Origin: RHLJ01 sp040222455
GTDB taxonomy: Bacteria; Bacteroidota; Rhodothermia; Balneolales; Balneolaceae
Reading direction: 5' to 3'
DNA: 64,000 nt
Assembly: GCA_040222455.1 (NCBI GenBank)
Contig: JAVKDD010000027.1
Location: 372,001-436,000 of the forward strand
Under the pieces are notes generated by a model that had not been told where the DNA came from, ran no database searches, and was given only the letters and a program-made list of their open reading frames with translations. Below, piece after piece: positions 17,964 through 26,963 of the stretch (position 1 is its first letter; every line of letters begins with the position of its first letter). Made by a program: the position numbers and the translations under genes.

Positions 17964-18701
17964 ATGGCTGATAGAATTAAAGAAAAAAGACACTCTAAAA
18001 CGGGCACTGCGTCCCTAGAATTTGACGATTTTGAACTTCAAAGCACGATGCAGAACTTCCTTAAAGAGGAAGAAAAAGAAACAGGTAAAAGTATCTGGAA
18101 TTTCTCGACTGTAGCAGGTATGGCTATGGTTTTTATTGCAGTCTCTTTTTTAGTGCAATGGATTGGTTTATCCTTTGGATCTGGATTCGATAATTTTCTT
18201 CAAGACGCGATTGCCGGGCTTCCCCTAATTGGCGGGGCACTTGTAACACTTGTTGGCTTTGGATTTTTTGTAGGGGACAGAAGGCGAGAGAGGAAAAATA
18301 AGAAGCAAAGAAGAAGAGAAAGAAAAGCTTCTGCATCATCTTCAAATAAAAATATGAACGATGTACATGGTTCAGAGTTTACTAAAACCAGAAGCAGTTT
18401 GAGAAATGATTTAGATTCTGACTTCAACTCAAGTTCATCATCAGCCAATTTTGAAGATTTTACTACTGGTTCTTATGGATACCGCCACGCAAAAAAACTA
18501 ATGAAATCCCGTTCTGATAAAAAATGGGCTGGGGTATGTGGTGGACTGGCTAAATATTTTGGAATTAGCTCAACGGTAGTTCGGTTTATTTTTGTGGCAG
18601 CATTTTTTATGGGTTATGGAGCAAGTTTATTAATCTATTTTGGATTATCACTTGCAATGCCGAAAGAGCCTGTCGAACTTATGGATGATTTCGATTTTTA
18701 A
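17964..18701 (+). CDS. PspC-domain membrane protein
   Basis: The 245-residue protein has two membrane helices in its first part (about residues 50-68 and 78-96), then a very basic and serine-rich linker (RRRERKNKKQRRRERKAS). Its C-terminal PspC domain (about 173-235) contains RSDKKWAGVCGGLAKYFGIS and a hydrophobic segment LLIYFGLSLAMP. PspC domains occur in envelope-stress regulators and in many uncharacterised membrane proteins. A good Shine-Dalgarno lies upstream, and tmk begins 16 bases after the stop. The role is unknown; membrane-stress sensing is inference. Confidence 0.85.
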   Translation: MADRIKEKRHSKTGTASLEFDDFELQSTMQNFLKEEEKETGKSIWNFSTVAGMAMVFIAVSFLVQWIGLSFGSGFDNFLQDAIAGLPLIGGALVTLVGFGFFVGDRRRERKNKKQRRRERKASASSSNKNMNDVHGSEFTKTRSSLRNDLDSDFNSSSSSANFEDFTTGSYGYRHAKKLMKSRSDKKWAGVCGGLAKYFGISSTVVRFIFVAAFFMGYGASLLIYFGLSLAMPKEPVELMDDFDF

Positions 18702-18717
18702 ATTCATCCAAACGTAA

Positions 18718-19320
18718 ATGCTTATTACATTCGAAGGCATTGATGGTAGTGGTAAATCCACTCAAATTAACTTGTTAGAAAAATATTTTTCTAGTAAAGG
18801 TAAAAAGGTACAAGTATTCAGAGAACCCGGTGGTACCGAAGTTTCTGAAGAAATAAGATCAATCTTGCTAAACCCAGAGATTGAAATAGACCCCATCACT
18901 GAACTATTATTATTTTCTTCTGCACGCTCTAGACTTATTTCAGAAAAAGTATTGCCTGCTCTGGAAAGAGATGAGATTGTCATTTTAGATAGGTTCTATG
19001 ATTCTACAACGGCTTATCAAGGATATGGTAGAGAGTGCTTACCTTTAGATCAGATTCACTATATTAATAAGGTAGCTTCGCATAACAAGGCACCTGATTT
19101 TACTTTTTATTTAAGATTGAGTTTAGAGGAATCGCTAAACAGAAGAGCAAATATGAGTAAGGATAGAATGGAACAGGCAGGCAAAGAGTTTTTCACTAAA
19201 GTAATTAAGGGCTTTGATGAATTATCTAAAACAGAGTCCCGCTTTATTATTATTGAAGCTTCTAAATCGGTGGAAGAAATTCATTCTTCTATTATAAGTA
19301 CCTTTTCTAATCATTTTTAA
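18718..19320 (+). CDS. tmk: thymidylate kinase
   Basis: The 200-residue enzyme phosphorylates dTMP to dTDP. The P-loop is FEGIDGSGKST at residues 4-14. The DR(F/Y) motif is in VILDRFYDSTTAYQGYGR at about 89, and REPGGTEVSEEIR at about 36 is the conserved dTMP site. The lid region (about 140-155, NRRANMSKDRME) is short. ATG at 18718 is at the family start. It is co-directional with the PspC gene upstream; a 310-base gap without genes follows. Confidence 0.95.
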   Translation: MLITFEGIDGSGKSTQINLLEKYFSSKGKKVQVFREPGGTEVSEEIRSILLNPEIEIDPITELLLFSSARSRLISEKVLPALERDEIVILDRFYDSTTAYQGYGRECLPLDQIHYINKVASHNKAPDFTFYLRLSLEESLNRRANMSKDRMEQAGKEFFTKVIKGFDELSKTESRFIIIEASKSVEEIHSSIISTFSNHF

Positions 19321-19630
19321 GTTTCAATAGATTGAACTCTTGGGGTGCGACCAGAACTAATTGAAATATTGATTTCTTGAATTATCTTGTGCAATTAAAG
19401 TTAAAGTTCTCTTTTAATAAGGCTCAAATACTTAAAAAAGTTGTAATGCAGAACGTTAATAGGGAAGAAATGAATTTTCATAAATATATTTATTTTTTCT
19501 CTGTAATGATCATTGAGGCTTAATCATATTATCCGTAAATTAGAACAATATGGATGAATCCTACCTGTTTCCAAGAAAACTGGTTCATCACAGTTAAATT
19601 CCAACGATTATAACATCCTAGATATCTATT
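19321..19630. other. 310-base intergenic region, no gene seen
   Basis: No open frame with a family match is visible on either strand. The last 80 bases hold weak inverted repeats: GATGAA at 19553 facing TTCATC at 19584, and AACTG facing CAGTT just after. They could belong to the promoter or 5' leader of the START-like gene. I see no clear terminator for tmk here. Confidence 0.4.
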
Positions 19631-20098
19631 ATGGCGCACGAAAGAATCGAGATTGATTTGCCTCTTGCTAAAGTTTACGAGCTATTAAGTAACCCAGTTG
19701 ACTTCCCTAAGTTTTTGGAGCGCATCGACTCAGTAGAAAGAATAAACTCACAAACTTTTGAGTATAAGACTAAAATCGGAAATGAGGAGTTTGTTTGGAC
19801 TACAAATTTGATTGATAATTTAAGAAACACACGCTTTGCTTGGATTACAATCAATGGTAACCTAAACCAAACCGGAACTATTCGTTTTACTCCACTTGAT
19901 AACGGAACTCGAACAAGAGTTGAGTTTTCTTTGGATTACAGAACATTTTTCGGCGATCCTACGGAAGAATTAGGAACCTTTATTGAAGAGTCTGCAGCTC
20001 AATTAGTTAAAGACCTGGAGAAATTTAAAGGTCTTGCTGAAGGCGGAACTTTTAAAGAAGAGCAAGCCGAAGTTTCTGAAGAAGAAGTTACTGCTTAA
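19631..20098 (+). CDS. START-like (SRPBCC/polyketide cyclase family) protein
   Basis: The 155-residue protein fits the SRPBCC helix-grip fold: MAHERIEIDLPLAKVYELLS, the NPVDFPKFLERI segment typical of this fold, and a C-terminal helix GTFIEESAAQLVKDLEKFK. The last 15 residues are an acidic tail (EEQAEVSEEE). Such proteins bind hydrophobic ligands (ubiquinone-binding Coq10-like or cyclase-like), but this one has no diagnostic residue for a ligand. It is monocistronic, with a strong terminator 30 bases after the stop. Confidence 0.8.
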   Translation: MAHERIEIDLPLAKVYELLSNPVDFPKFLERIDSVERINSQTFEYKTKIGNEEFVWTTNLIDNLRNTRFAWITINGNLNQTGTIRFTPLDNGTRTRVEFSLDYRTFFGDPTEELGTFIEESAAQLVKDLEKFKGLAEGGTFKEEQAEVSEEEVTA

Positions 20099-20127
20099 GC
20101 TTTAGAACATTTATTTACTTATTGTTA

Positions 20128-20157
20128 ATGCGCATCTTGAAGATGCGCATTTTTTTT
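20128..20157 (+). terminator. strong rho-independent terminator
   Basis: ATGCGCATCT at 20128-20137 pairs perfectly with AGATGCGCAT at 20141-20150 around a TGA loop, followed by eight T. It ends the START-like gene and excludes the TTG at 20156 as the aroE start, because that codon lies in the T-tract. Confidence 0.95.
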
Positions 20158-20176
20158 GCCCTTAATTCTTTTAGAA

Positions 20177-21028
20177 ATGACATTTACTCAATTTAAAAAC
20201 TCAATAGAAAGTAAAAACGCACATTATCTACTAATTGGGAATCCAGTAACTCATAGTGTCTCACCACTTATGCATAATACTGCGTTAACACATTTCGAAA
20301 TTGATGCAAAATATCATGCTGTTTCAGTTTCAATGAGAGAGATTAGTTCTCTGATTGCTCATTTTAATTCGGATTCATTTTTAGGCGCTAATATTACTAT
20401 TCCACATAAAGAAAATTTCCTTAGTGTTGTTGATGAATTAACAAAAGAAGCATCTGAAATAAAGGCGATAAATACCATAGTTAAAAAAGATGGGGTGTTA
20501 ATAGGTGCTAATACAGATGCTTTTGGGTTTAAAGTCCCATTAGAAGAATATCTAAATGATATTGAATTAGATCGAGCTTTAATTTTTGGATCAGGTGGAG
20601 CAACAAAAGCAATTATATACGCATTGAATGATTTAGGTTTTGAAGAGGTTGTAATGGTATCACGAAATCCTAGTAAGTATTCCAATCTAGAAGATGTAGT
20701 TTTAAGCAGCTATGATGAATGGTTAGAATACGGAGAGGATAGTTCTTTGATTATAAACGCAACACCGCTCGGTATGACTCCAAATGTAGACTCTTCTCCA
20801 GTAAAAGAAGAAGACATAAAAGTTCTAGAAGGCAAATTGTGCTATGATATCGTTTATAATCCAAGAGAAACAACATTTTTAAAACAAGCAAGCCGTATAG
20901 GCGGAGTACCAATTGGAGGATTAGACATGTTGATTTATCAAGGTGCGAAATCGTTTCAACTATGGACTGGAAAAGAGTTTCCAATTGGACTCATTAAATT
21001 GAGATTGAATGACATCTTCCCAAATTGA
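20177..21028 (+). CDS. aroE: shikimate dehydrogenase
   Basis: The 283-residue enzyme reduces 3-dehydroshikimate to shikimate with NADPH in the chorismate pathway. The shikimate site is LIGNPVTHSVSPLMHN (about residues 20-35) with the NITIPHKE block, whose Lys is catalytic, and NTDAFGF. The cofactor motif is GSGGATKAI at about 131, followed by VSRNP. The C-terminal GGLDMLIYQGAKSFQLW is conserved. I use the ATG at 20177, since an upstream TTG at 20156 is inside a terminator. It overlaps the next gene by 20 bases. Chorismate feeds the trp operon of this window. Confidence 0.96.
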   Translation: MTFTQFKNSIESKNAHYLLIGNPVTHSVSPLMHNTALTHFEIDAKYHAVSVSMREISSLIAHFNSDSFLGANITIPHKENFLSVVDELTKEASEIKAINTIVKKDGVLIGANTDAFGFKVPLEEYLNDIELDRALIFGSGGATKAIIYALNDLGFEEVVMVSRNPSKYSNLEDVVLSSYDEWLEYGEDSSLIINATPLGMTPNVDSSPVKEEDIKVLEGKLCYDIVYNPRETTFLKQASRIGGVPIGGLDMLIYQGAKSFQLWTGKEFPIGLIKLRLNDIFPN

Positions 21029-21770
21029 CTTTATTAGACCAAGCAATCTTAACAATGCCAGAGTTTTCTCATGGTTTAGTTTAAAAAATCCTCATCTAAT
21101 TGAACAGAATCAGCAAATTCCCGGCTTAAATATTGGCTTTAATTCACATGAAGAGCAAAGTATTTTACTTCATAATTTAAATATGCTTGCTACTGAAATC
21201 CGAACAAACACAAAGAATTTAGCTTTAGCCAATCAAATTCATAAAACAAAAGTACAGATTGTAGATAAAGGTGGAATTTACCCAGATACAGATGCATTTG
21301 TGAGTAATACACCAGGAATTGGATTAGGCATTCAGGTGGCAGACTGTGGAGCTATTCTCTTTGGAGATTCTTTAAATCAGGTAATTGGTGCTGCACATGC
21401 AGGATGGAGAGGCGCTGTAGGCAATATCGTACCAAAAACGATTCAAGAAATGACTGTACTTGGTGCAGATATTAATCAGATCAAAGTGTATATAAGTCCT
21501 TGTTTAGAAAAACACAATTTTGAAGTAGGAGAAGAAGTTGCTTCTAAATTTAGTGAACATTTAGTTGATAGAGAGCATTATGATAAACCACACGTTGACT
21601 TAAAAGGCTTAATAAAAGATCAACTACTAAATTCTGGTATTAAGATTTCAAATATTGAAATTGATGAAAGGTGTACTATCGATCATGAAGAATTATTTTA
21701 TTCATATAGAAGAGAAAAAGAAAAAAGTGGTAGAATGGTAGGTATCATCAAACTAAATAAATTAAAGTGA
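21009..21770 (+). CDS. pgeF: peptidoglycan editing factor PgeF (DUF152/YfiH laccase-domain family)
   Basis: The 253-residue protein has the family's core blocks: LALANQIHKTKVQIVD (His ligand), IGLGIQVADCGAILFGD (catalytic Cys), VIGAAHAGWRGAVGNIV (His-Gly-Trp-Arg), and a C-terminal FYSYRREKEKSGRMVGII. In E. coli this family removes wrongly incorporated L-serine from peptidoglycan precursors; older annotations call it polyphenol oxidase. It starts 20 bases inside the end of aroE, so the two are coupled. The family is firm; the function here follows from the family. Confidence 0.92.
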   Translation: MTSSQIDFIRPSNLNNARVFSWFSLKNPHLIEQNQQIPGLNIGFNSHEEQSILLHNLNMLATEIRTNTKNLALANQIHKTKVQIVDKGGIYPDTDAFVSNTPGIGLGIQVADCGAILFGDSLNQVIGAAHAGWRGAVGNIVPKTIQEMTVLGADINQIKVYISPCLEKHNFEVGEEVASKFSEHLVDREHYDKPHVDLKGLIKDQLLNSGIKISNIEIDERCTIDHEELFYSYRREKEKSGRMVGIIKLNKLK

Positions 21771-21973
21771 GAGTGAGTTATTATTTGAATGTTTTACGAT
21801 TATATCTAATCCTTAATTCACTCAAAAAACTCAGATATGTTTTCAAACTTAAAAGTATAATTACTAATATTTGAATGGTTGAATATTCTTAGAGCTGGAG
21901 ATAAAATTCTTCATAAGAAACATGAAATAAGAGTTCATAACTTCTACCTTTCAAGCCAACAAATAAAGAGATT

Positions 21974-23122
21974 TTGACGAAACAAAAACTGGCTATTCTA
22001 GGCTCAACGGGATCTATTGGAACACAGGCATTGGATATTGTTAGGCAACATCCTGATAAATTTGAAATTGTTGCACTTACCGCAAATACCAATGTCGATT
22101 TATTAGCAAATCAGATTAATGAATTTAATCCTAAATATGGTCTAATTTGTTCCGATTTATTTTTTAATAACCTAAGAGATTTAGTAACTACTGATACAAA
22201 ATTGTTATCTGGGTTTGAAGAACTACCTCATTTGGTTTCACTCTCTGAAGTAGATACCATACTAAATAGTTTAGTAGGTTTTGCTGGTTTTGGTTCTACA
22301 ATCGAAGCAATAAAGCAAGGTAAAAAGATAGCTCTTGCAAATAAGGAGTCGCTTGTTGTTGGTGGCGAATTAATAATGAAAGCGCTTAAAGAATCAGATT
22401 CGAATTTAATTCCTGTTGATTCTGAGCACAGCGCTATGCTTCAGTGTATTATTGGCGAGCCTAAAGAATCGATCGAAAAAATAGTTATCACAGCAAGTGG
22501 TGGGCCTTTTCGAACTTTTTCGAAGGAACAAATGAAGAGAGTTACAAAAGTACAGGCTTTAGATCATCCGAATTGGAATATGGGAGCCAAAATCACAATT
22601 GATTCGGCAACCATGATGAATAAAGGGCTTGAGATTATAGAAGCACATTGGTTATTTGATTTACCTGTTGAAAAAATTGAGCCAGTAATACATCCTCAAA
22701 GTATTATCCATTCTATGGTAACTTTTATAGATGGTTCAAGTAAAGCCCAGCTTGGTCCACCAGATATGAAAGTACCAATTATTTATGCATTGAGTTATCC
22801 AGATCGTTTTCCATTAAAAACTCCCCGGATTAATTGGTCGTTAAACCAAGATCTAAACTTTGAGCCCGTTGACTATGAACGATTTCCATGCGTTAAACTC
22901 GCTATGGAATCAATTGAAATGGGAGGCACAGCGCCAGCAGTGTTAAATGCAGCAAACGAAGTGGCAGTGAGTCGCTTTTTGAATGAAGAAATTGGTTATA
23001 TTGACATCCCAAAAATAGTTGAAAAAAGTTTAAACACTCTCTCATCGCCAGATGAAATAAGCGTTGAACTACTAATAGAAATAGATAAAGAAACGAGAGC
23101 TTTTGCCTCAACAATAGACTAA
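21974..23122 (+). CDS. dxr: 1-deoxy-D-xylulose 5-phosphate reductoisomerase
   Basis: The 382-residue enzyme makes 2-C-methyl-D-erythritol 4-phosphate, the committed step of the non-mevalonate isoprenoid route. The NADPH motif is LGSTGSIGTQALDIV at residues 7-21. The metal and substrate region is LIPVDSEHSAM and ITASGGPFR, and MNKGLEIIEAHWLF follows. The start is a TTG at 21974; no ATG is near. The gap from pgeF is 203 bases and contains only a weak stem with arms GAGTGA and TCACTC near 21774 and 21825. rseP follows 3 bases after the stop, a common pairing of neighbours. Confidence 0.96.
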   Translation: MTKQKLAILGSTGSIGTQALDIVRQHPDKFEIVALTANTNVDLLANQINEFNPKYGLICSDLFFNNLRDLVTTDTKLLSGFEELPHLVSLSEVDTILNSLVGFAGFGSTIEAIKQGKKIALANKESLVVGGELIMKALKESDSNLIPVDSEHSAMLQCIIGEPKESIEKIVITASGGPFRTFSKEQMKRVTKVQALDHPNWNMGAKITIDSATMMNKGLEIIEAHWLFDLPVEKIEPVIHPQSIIHSMVTFIDGSSKAQLGPPDMKVPIIYALSYPDRFPLKTPRINWSLNQDLNFEPVDYERFPCVKLAMESIEMGGTAPAVLNAANEVAVSRFLNEEIGYIDIPKIVEKSLNTLSSPDEISVELLIEIDKETRAFASTID

Positions 23123-23125
23123 TTC

Positions 23126-24460
23126 ATGGAAATTATTGAAATACTAAAAACGATTGTGATTTTTATTGGCGCACTTATGATTCTCGTGTTTATACACGAA
23201 TTGGGTCATTTTTTAGCAGCCAAATTTTTTGGGATGCGGGTGGAACGCTTCTCAGTTGGTTTTCCTCCAAGAATATGGGGTTTCGAAAAAGGAGGAACGG
23301 ATTACTGCATAGGAGCAACTCCTCTAGGAGGATATGTGAAAATTGCTGGAATGGTTGATGAAAGTATGGATACCGAATTTCTTGAAAAAGAACCGCAGCC
23401 TTGGGAATATAGAAGCAAGCCCGTTTGGCAACGAATTATTGTTATTACGGCTGGAGTTATTTTTAATATGATTCTCGCTTTTTTCATTTATACCGGAATG
23501 ACACTTTCAAATGGAAAGCTTACCCTACCTGTAGAAAATGTAAGTGGTATTTACATACCTGAAGGTAGTTTCTTAGAAGAGCTTGGCTTTCAAACTGATG
23601 ACCATATTATAGGTGTAAATGGCAAAGCTGTATTAGCCTTTGAAGATTTAGTTTCACCATCGGCAATCACGTCTGAAAATTTAAGCTACCAAGTTATTCG
23701 GAACGGCAATGAAATGGATATTAATATTCCTCCAACTTTTCTTGATAGTTTGCAAACAAGAGGATTTATTGATCCAATCTTGGCTTATCCTAGTTCAATT
23801 TCAAGTGTAGCATTAGGTACTCCGGCTGAAAAAGCGGGATTAAAAGCAGGGGATAGAATTATTAAAATCGATAGTACAGAAATTAACTACTGGGTTCAAC
23901 TTACTACTATGATCACTTCTGCTGAAGGAAAAGAGATGAATTTCACTATTCAACGTGGTGATTCCATGTTCACTTTAGCAATAGCACCAGATTCTGAATC
24001 AAATCAAGTTGGAATTGGAATTCCTACTTTAGAAATGGTGGGGGGGGAGCATGTAAGTCTTGGAATTTTTGCTTCTATTGGTGAAGGATGGAATCAAACT
24101 TGGGAACAAACATCAGGTATTATAGGGGGATTTTCCAGAATGATATCAGGTGATATTTCAGTAAGGCAAAATCTTGGTGGACCCATTGCAATAGCAAGTT
24201 TTACTAAACAAGCTACCGATCAAGCTGGTTGGACCGGTTTTTGGCAAATTACTGCCCTTTTAAGCATAACACTAGCCATTATGAATATTCTTCCGATTCC
24301 AGCTTTAGATGGAGGACATTTGGTATTCTTGATTTATGAGGGGATAGTTCGAAAAGAGCCATCCGAAAAATTTAAAATTGTTGCGCAAAATATTGGCTTT
24401 ATCGTGCTTTTAACTCTGATGGTTTTTGTTATTTTCAATGATATAACAAAACTTTTTTAA
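23126..24460 (+). CDS. rseP: site-2 intramembrane zinc metalloprotease RseP
   Basis: The 444-residue inner-membrane protease cleaves anti-sigma factors and signal-peptide remnants within the membrane. The zinc motif HELGHFLAAK is in the first membrane helix at about residues 24-33. Two PDZ-type regions fill the periplasmic part (about 135-300; EKAGLKAGDRIIKIDS is clear). The second zinc ligand is in NILPIPALDGGHLVF at about 390. The C-terminal helix is IVLLTLMVFVIFNDI. Length is typical. It lies in a dxr-rseP-psd-pssA run with gaps of 1-3 bases, linking isoprenoid, membrane-protease and phospholipid functions. Confidence 0.95.
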   Translation: MEIIEILKTIVIFIGALMILVFIHELGHFLAAKFFGMRVERFSVGFPPRIWGFEKGGTDYCIGATPLGGYVKIAGMVDESMDTEFLEKEPQPWEYRSKPVWQRIIVITAGVIFNMILAFFIYTGMTLSNGKLTLPVENVSGIYIPEGSFLEELGFQTDDHIIGVNGKAVLAFEDLVSPSAITSENLSYQVIRNGNEMDINIPPTFLDSLQTRGFIDPILAYPSSISSVALGTPAEKAGLKAGDRIIKIDSTEINYWVQLTTMITSAEGKEMNFTIQRGDSMFTLAIAPDSESNQVGIGIPTLEMVGGEHVSLGIFASIGEGWNQTWEQTSGIIGGFSRMISGDISVRQNLGGPIAIASFTKQATDQAGWTGFWQITALLSITLAIMNILPIPALDGGHLVFLIYEGIVRKEPSEKFKIVAQNIGFIVLLTLMVFVIFNDITKLF

Positions 24461-24462
24461 GC

Positions 24463-25113
24463 ATGTTTGCACGCGAAGGGTATCCAACAATGGCACTAAC
24501 TACTGTTATTACTGTTAGTGTTATATATGTATCACTTTCTTATTTACCGTCTATTTTTGGGTATCTTATAAGCCTGATTTTTGTAATCCTGTGGGGAATC
24601 GTAATTTATTTCTTCCGTGATCCTGAAAGAGAAACACCCACCGACGATAGCCTTATCATTTCACCAGCAGATGGTAAAGTAGTTCTCATTAAAGAAATTG
24701 AAGAGGATGTATATCTAAAAACAAAAGCCACTCAGGTTAGTATTTTTCTTTCCCCTTTAAATGTACATGTAAATCGAAATCCAATTTCAGGAAAATTAGA
24801 ATACCTGAAATATCATCCTGGTAAATATCTAATGGCTTGGGATGAAAATGCTTCAATAGAAAATGAAAGAGCTGATTTTGGAGTTCTACATTCTTCAGGA
24901 ACAAAATTATTTTTCAAACAAATAACCGGGTTTTTGGCACGTCGTATTGTCTATCATATTAAAGAAGGGGATGATTTAGTGGCAGGAGATCGTTTTGGAA
25001 TGATGAAATTTGGAAGTAGAATGGATGTAATTGTGCCAAGCACTATCGAAATTCATGTGAAAGTAGGGGATAGAACTTGGGCTGGACAGTCGGTGTTGGG
25101 TAAAATTAGTTGA
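24463..25113 (+). CDS. psd: phosphatidylserine decarboxylase (short, self-processing)
   Basis: The 216-residue protein makes phosphatidylethanolamine from phosphatidylserine. It has membrane-near hydrophobic segments at about residues 10-48, then FFRDPERETP and ISPADGKVV, and HVNRNPISGKLE. The cleavage site that makes the pyruvoyl cofactor is Gly-Ser in MKFGSRMDVIVP at about 185, the form of the short PSD-A class. It lies 2 bases after rseP and just before pssA, so both phosphatidylethanolamine enzymes are together. The ATG at 24463 (MFAREGYPTM) is well placed. Confidence 0.95.
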   Translation: MFAREGYPTMALTTVITVSVIYVSLSYLPSIFGYLISLIFVILWGIVIYFFRDPERETPTDDSLIISPADGKVVLIKEIEEDVYLKTKATQVSIFLSPLNVHVNRNPISGKLEYLKYHPGKYLMAWDENASIENERADFGVLHSSGTKLFFKQITGFLARRIVYHIKEGDDLVAGDRFGMMKFGSRMDVIVPSTIEIHVKVGDRTWAGQSVLGKIS

Positions 25114-25114
25114 T

Positions 25115-25942
25115 ATGAAGTATCCAATTCAAAAAAAATATAATAACTTTAAGGAAAGAAGAGGTAGAATTAATCAGACTAAACCTCCTGTAAATCGGCG
25201 AATCGCTGTTCCTAGTTTTTTTACACTAATGAATCTTTTTTGTGGATTCATTGCCATTATATCTATTTCTGAGGGGAACCTAGTTTGGGGAGCCTGGCTC
25301 ATCATGGCAGCTGGTTTATTTGATGTTTTTGATGGCTTAATGGCGCGTTTAGCTGATGCAGACAGTGACTTTGGTATTGAGCTTGATTCACTTAGCGATA
25401 TGGTTTCATTTGGTGTAGCTCCTGGCTTTTTAATTTATAATTTTGCTCTATACGAGTTTAATTTTCTTGGCATAATAATTAGTGCAATTCCTCCACTTTG
25501 CGGAGCGGTTAGATTGGCTCGATTTAATGTGAATGCACGGCTTGCACCTTCGAAAAATGTGTTCATTGGGCTTCCAATTCCATCTCAAGCAATTATTTTA
25601 ATAGCTTTCTTTCTGGCTTTCAGAGATAATTTAGAATGGTTCAGCTTCTTTAATAATGGAGTATATACTGTACTTGTACCTTTGGTGGTAATTGTTTCTT
25701 TTCTGATGGTAAGCACCATTCCATTTGATAAAATCCCAAGATTCGATAAAGAATCAATCAAAAATAAAAAGTGGAATTTCGCTTTATTTCTTGGCTACCT
25801 CACCTTAATGATTCTTTTTAAAGAATATGGATTGATCATTGCTATTCTAATCTATATCAGTAAGGGAGTAATAGCAGGAGCAATTCGTTTTTTTGGTGAT
25901 GATTACACCGGTGAGGATACTCCATTTCAGGATTACAGTTAA
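25115..25942 (+). CDS. pssA: CDP-diacylglycerol-serine O-phosphatidyltransferase
   Basis: The 275-residue integral membrane enzyme carries the CDP-alcohol phosphotransferase signature, D-G-x2-A-R-x8-G-x3-D-x3-D, seen in DVFDGLMARLADADSDFG and IELDSLSD at about 75-100. The N-terminus has a soluble basic stretch (KKYNNFKERRGRINQ), then several helices (SFFTLMNLFCGFIAI at about 35). It produces phosphatidylserine for Psd just upstream. Its gene ends the plus-strand run; the next gene, on the minus strand, is only one base away. Confidence 0.94.
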   Translation: MKYPIQKKYNNFKERRGRINQTKPPVNRRIAVPSFFTLMNLFCGFIAIISISEGNLVWGAWLIMAAGLFDVFDGLMARLADADSDFGIELDSLSDMVSFGVAPGFLIYNFALYEFNFLGIIISAIPPLCGAVRLARFNVNARLAPSKNVFIGLPIPSQAIILIAFFLAFRDNLEWFSFFNNGVYTVLVPLVVIVSFLMVSTIPFDKIPRFDKESIKNKKWNFALFLGYLTLMILFKEYGLIIAILIYISKGVIAGAIRFFGDDYTGEDTPFQDYS

Positions 25943-25943
25943 C

Positions 25944-26963
25944 CTATAGTTTTTTGTAATTTTCTAGCGTTTTCTCAGCTACTTTATCCCATGTGAAGTT
26001 GTTTAATATATGAGTTTTTAATTCGTTTTTTTTCTCTTTCTTCAAGGATTGATTAATTGCCTCGTAAATAGATTTTGTGGATTCAGGAGTTATATACTCT
26101 GCCCAGTTTTTAAAATAATTATTGGTACCACCTCTTTCGGTAATTACAATATTAGCCCCCGCTAAAGCAGCTTCCATTGCTGCGATACCTGGGGTCTCAT
26201 AAAATGAGGGAAGTACAAAAGTATGACAGGTAGCGTATGCAGAAGATAAAAGCTCTGAATTATGTTCCAGAGTATCTATAAGAGTTAGATTAGTTGATTT
26301 ACTAGCTAATTGTCTGCATTTATTCCCGTAATTATCATCATAGAATGAGCCGATTATAACAATCTGAGATTGAATGTTTGGTGCAGCTTCGATTAGTTTA
26401 ATTACATTTTTTCTTTGTGCGCCTGCTTGTCCCACAAAAAGAACAAAGTTTTTAATTCCATATTTCTCAACAAATAAATCAGATGAAGTATCTACAAATC
26501 TGGATTCTACTCCATTAGGAACTACATTGATTTTTGATGGATCAATTCCGAAACCTTTAGCTATAAGATTAGCTTCAGAAGTAGTATTAGGTAAAATAAC
26601 ATCGGCTAGATTACAAGCTGTAGCTTTGATACCAAAATCTGATCGTATTCCTGGTCCAATTTTTGATATTAGTTTTTCAATTTTTAAGCTAGAAGCAATC
26701 ACTGGCGCAGAACGATTGGAGAAATAAACAGGGGAAAGTGCTGTTTTAATTCCTAACTCTTTACAGCGCTGGATAATCCCAATTGTGCTCGGACCGGCTA
26801 CAAATATATGAGCTAAGTCAAATTCTAACGATTGTTGCCAAGGCGACACAAATTGGACTTCAACTCCGAGTTTTTTCAATGCTTCTGCAGTTTGAATTGC
26901 TTGAGTTCTAACCCCGCCATTAACCGCAGCTATTTCTAATGGTGCTATGAATCCAACTTTCAT
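25944..26963 (-). CDS. glycosyltransferase, GT4-like
   Basis: The 339-residue protein is a two-domain GT-B glycosyltransferase. VAAVNGGVRTQAIQTAEAL is the glycine-rich N-terminal loop. NVVPNGVESRFV and VLFVGQAGAQRKNVIKLI mark the domain junction. The nucleotide-sugar E-x7-E motif is FYETPGIAAMEAALAGANIV at about 265. Donor and acceptor cannot be read from the sequence. It is the last gene of the eight-gene minus-strand operon; its start overlaps the upstream deacetylase stop by 4 bases. Confidence 0.87.
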   Translation of the reverse strand: MKVGFIAPLEIAAVNGGVRTQAIQTAEALKKLGVEVQFVSPWQQSLEFDLAHIFVAGPSTIGIIQRCKELGIKTALSPVYFSNRSAPVIASSLKIEKLISKIGPGIRSDFGIKATACNLADVILPNTTSEANLIAKGFGIDPSKINVVPNGVESRFVDTSSDLFVEKYGIKNFVLFVGQAGAQRKNVIKLIEAAPNIQSQIVIIGSFYDDNYGNKCRQLASKSTNLTLIDTLEHNSELLSSAYATCHTFVLPSFYETPGIAAMEAALAGANIVITERGGTNNYFKNWAEYITPESTKSIYEAINQSLKKEKKNELKTHILNNFTWDKVAEKTLENYKKL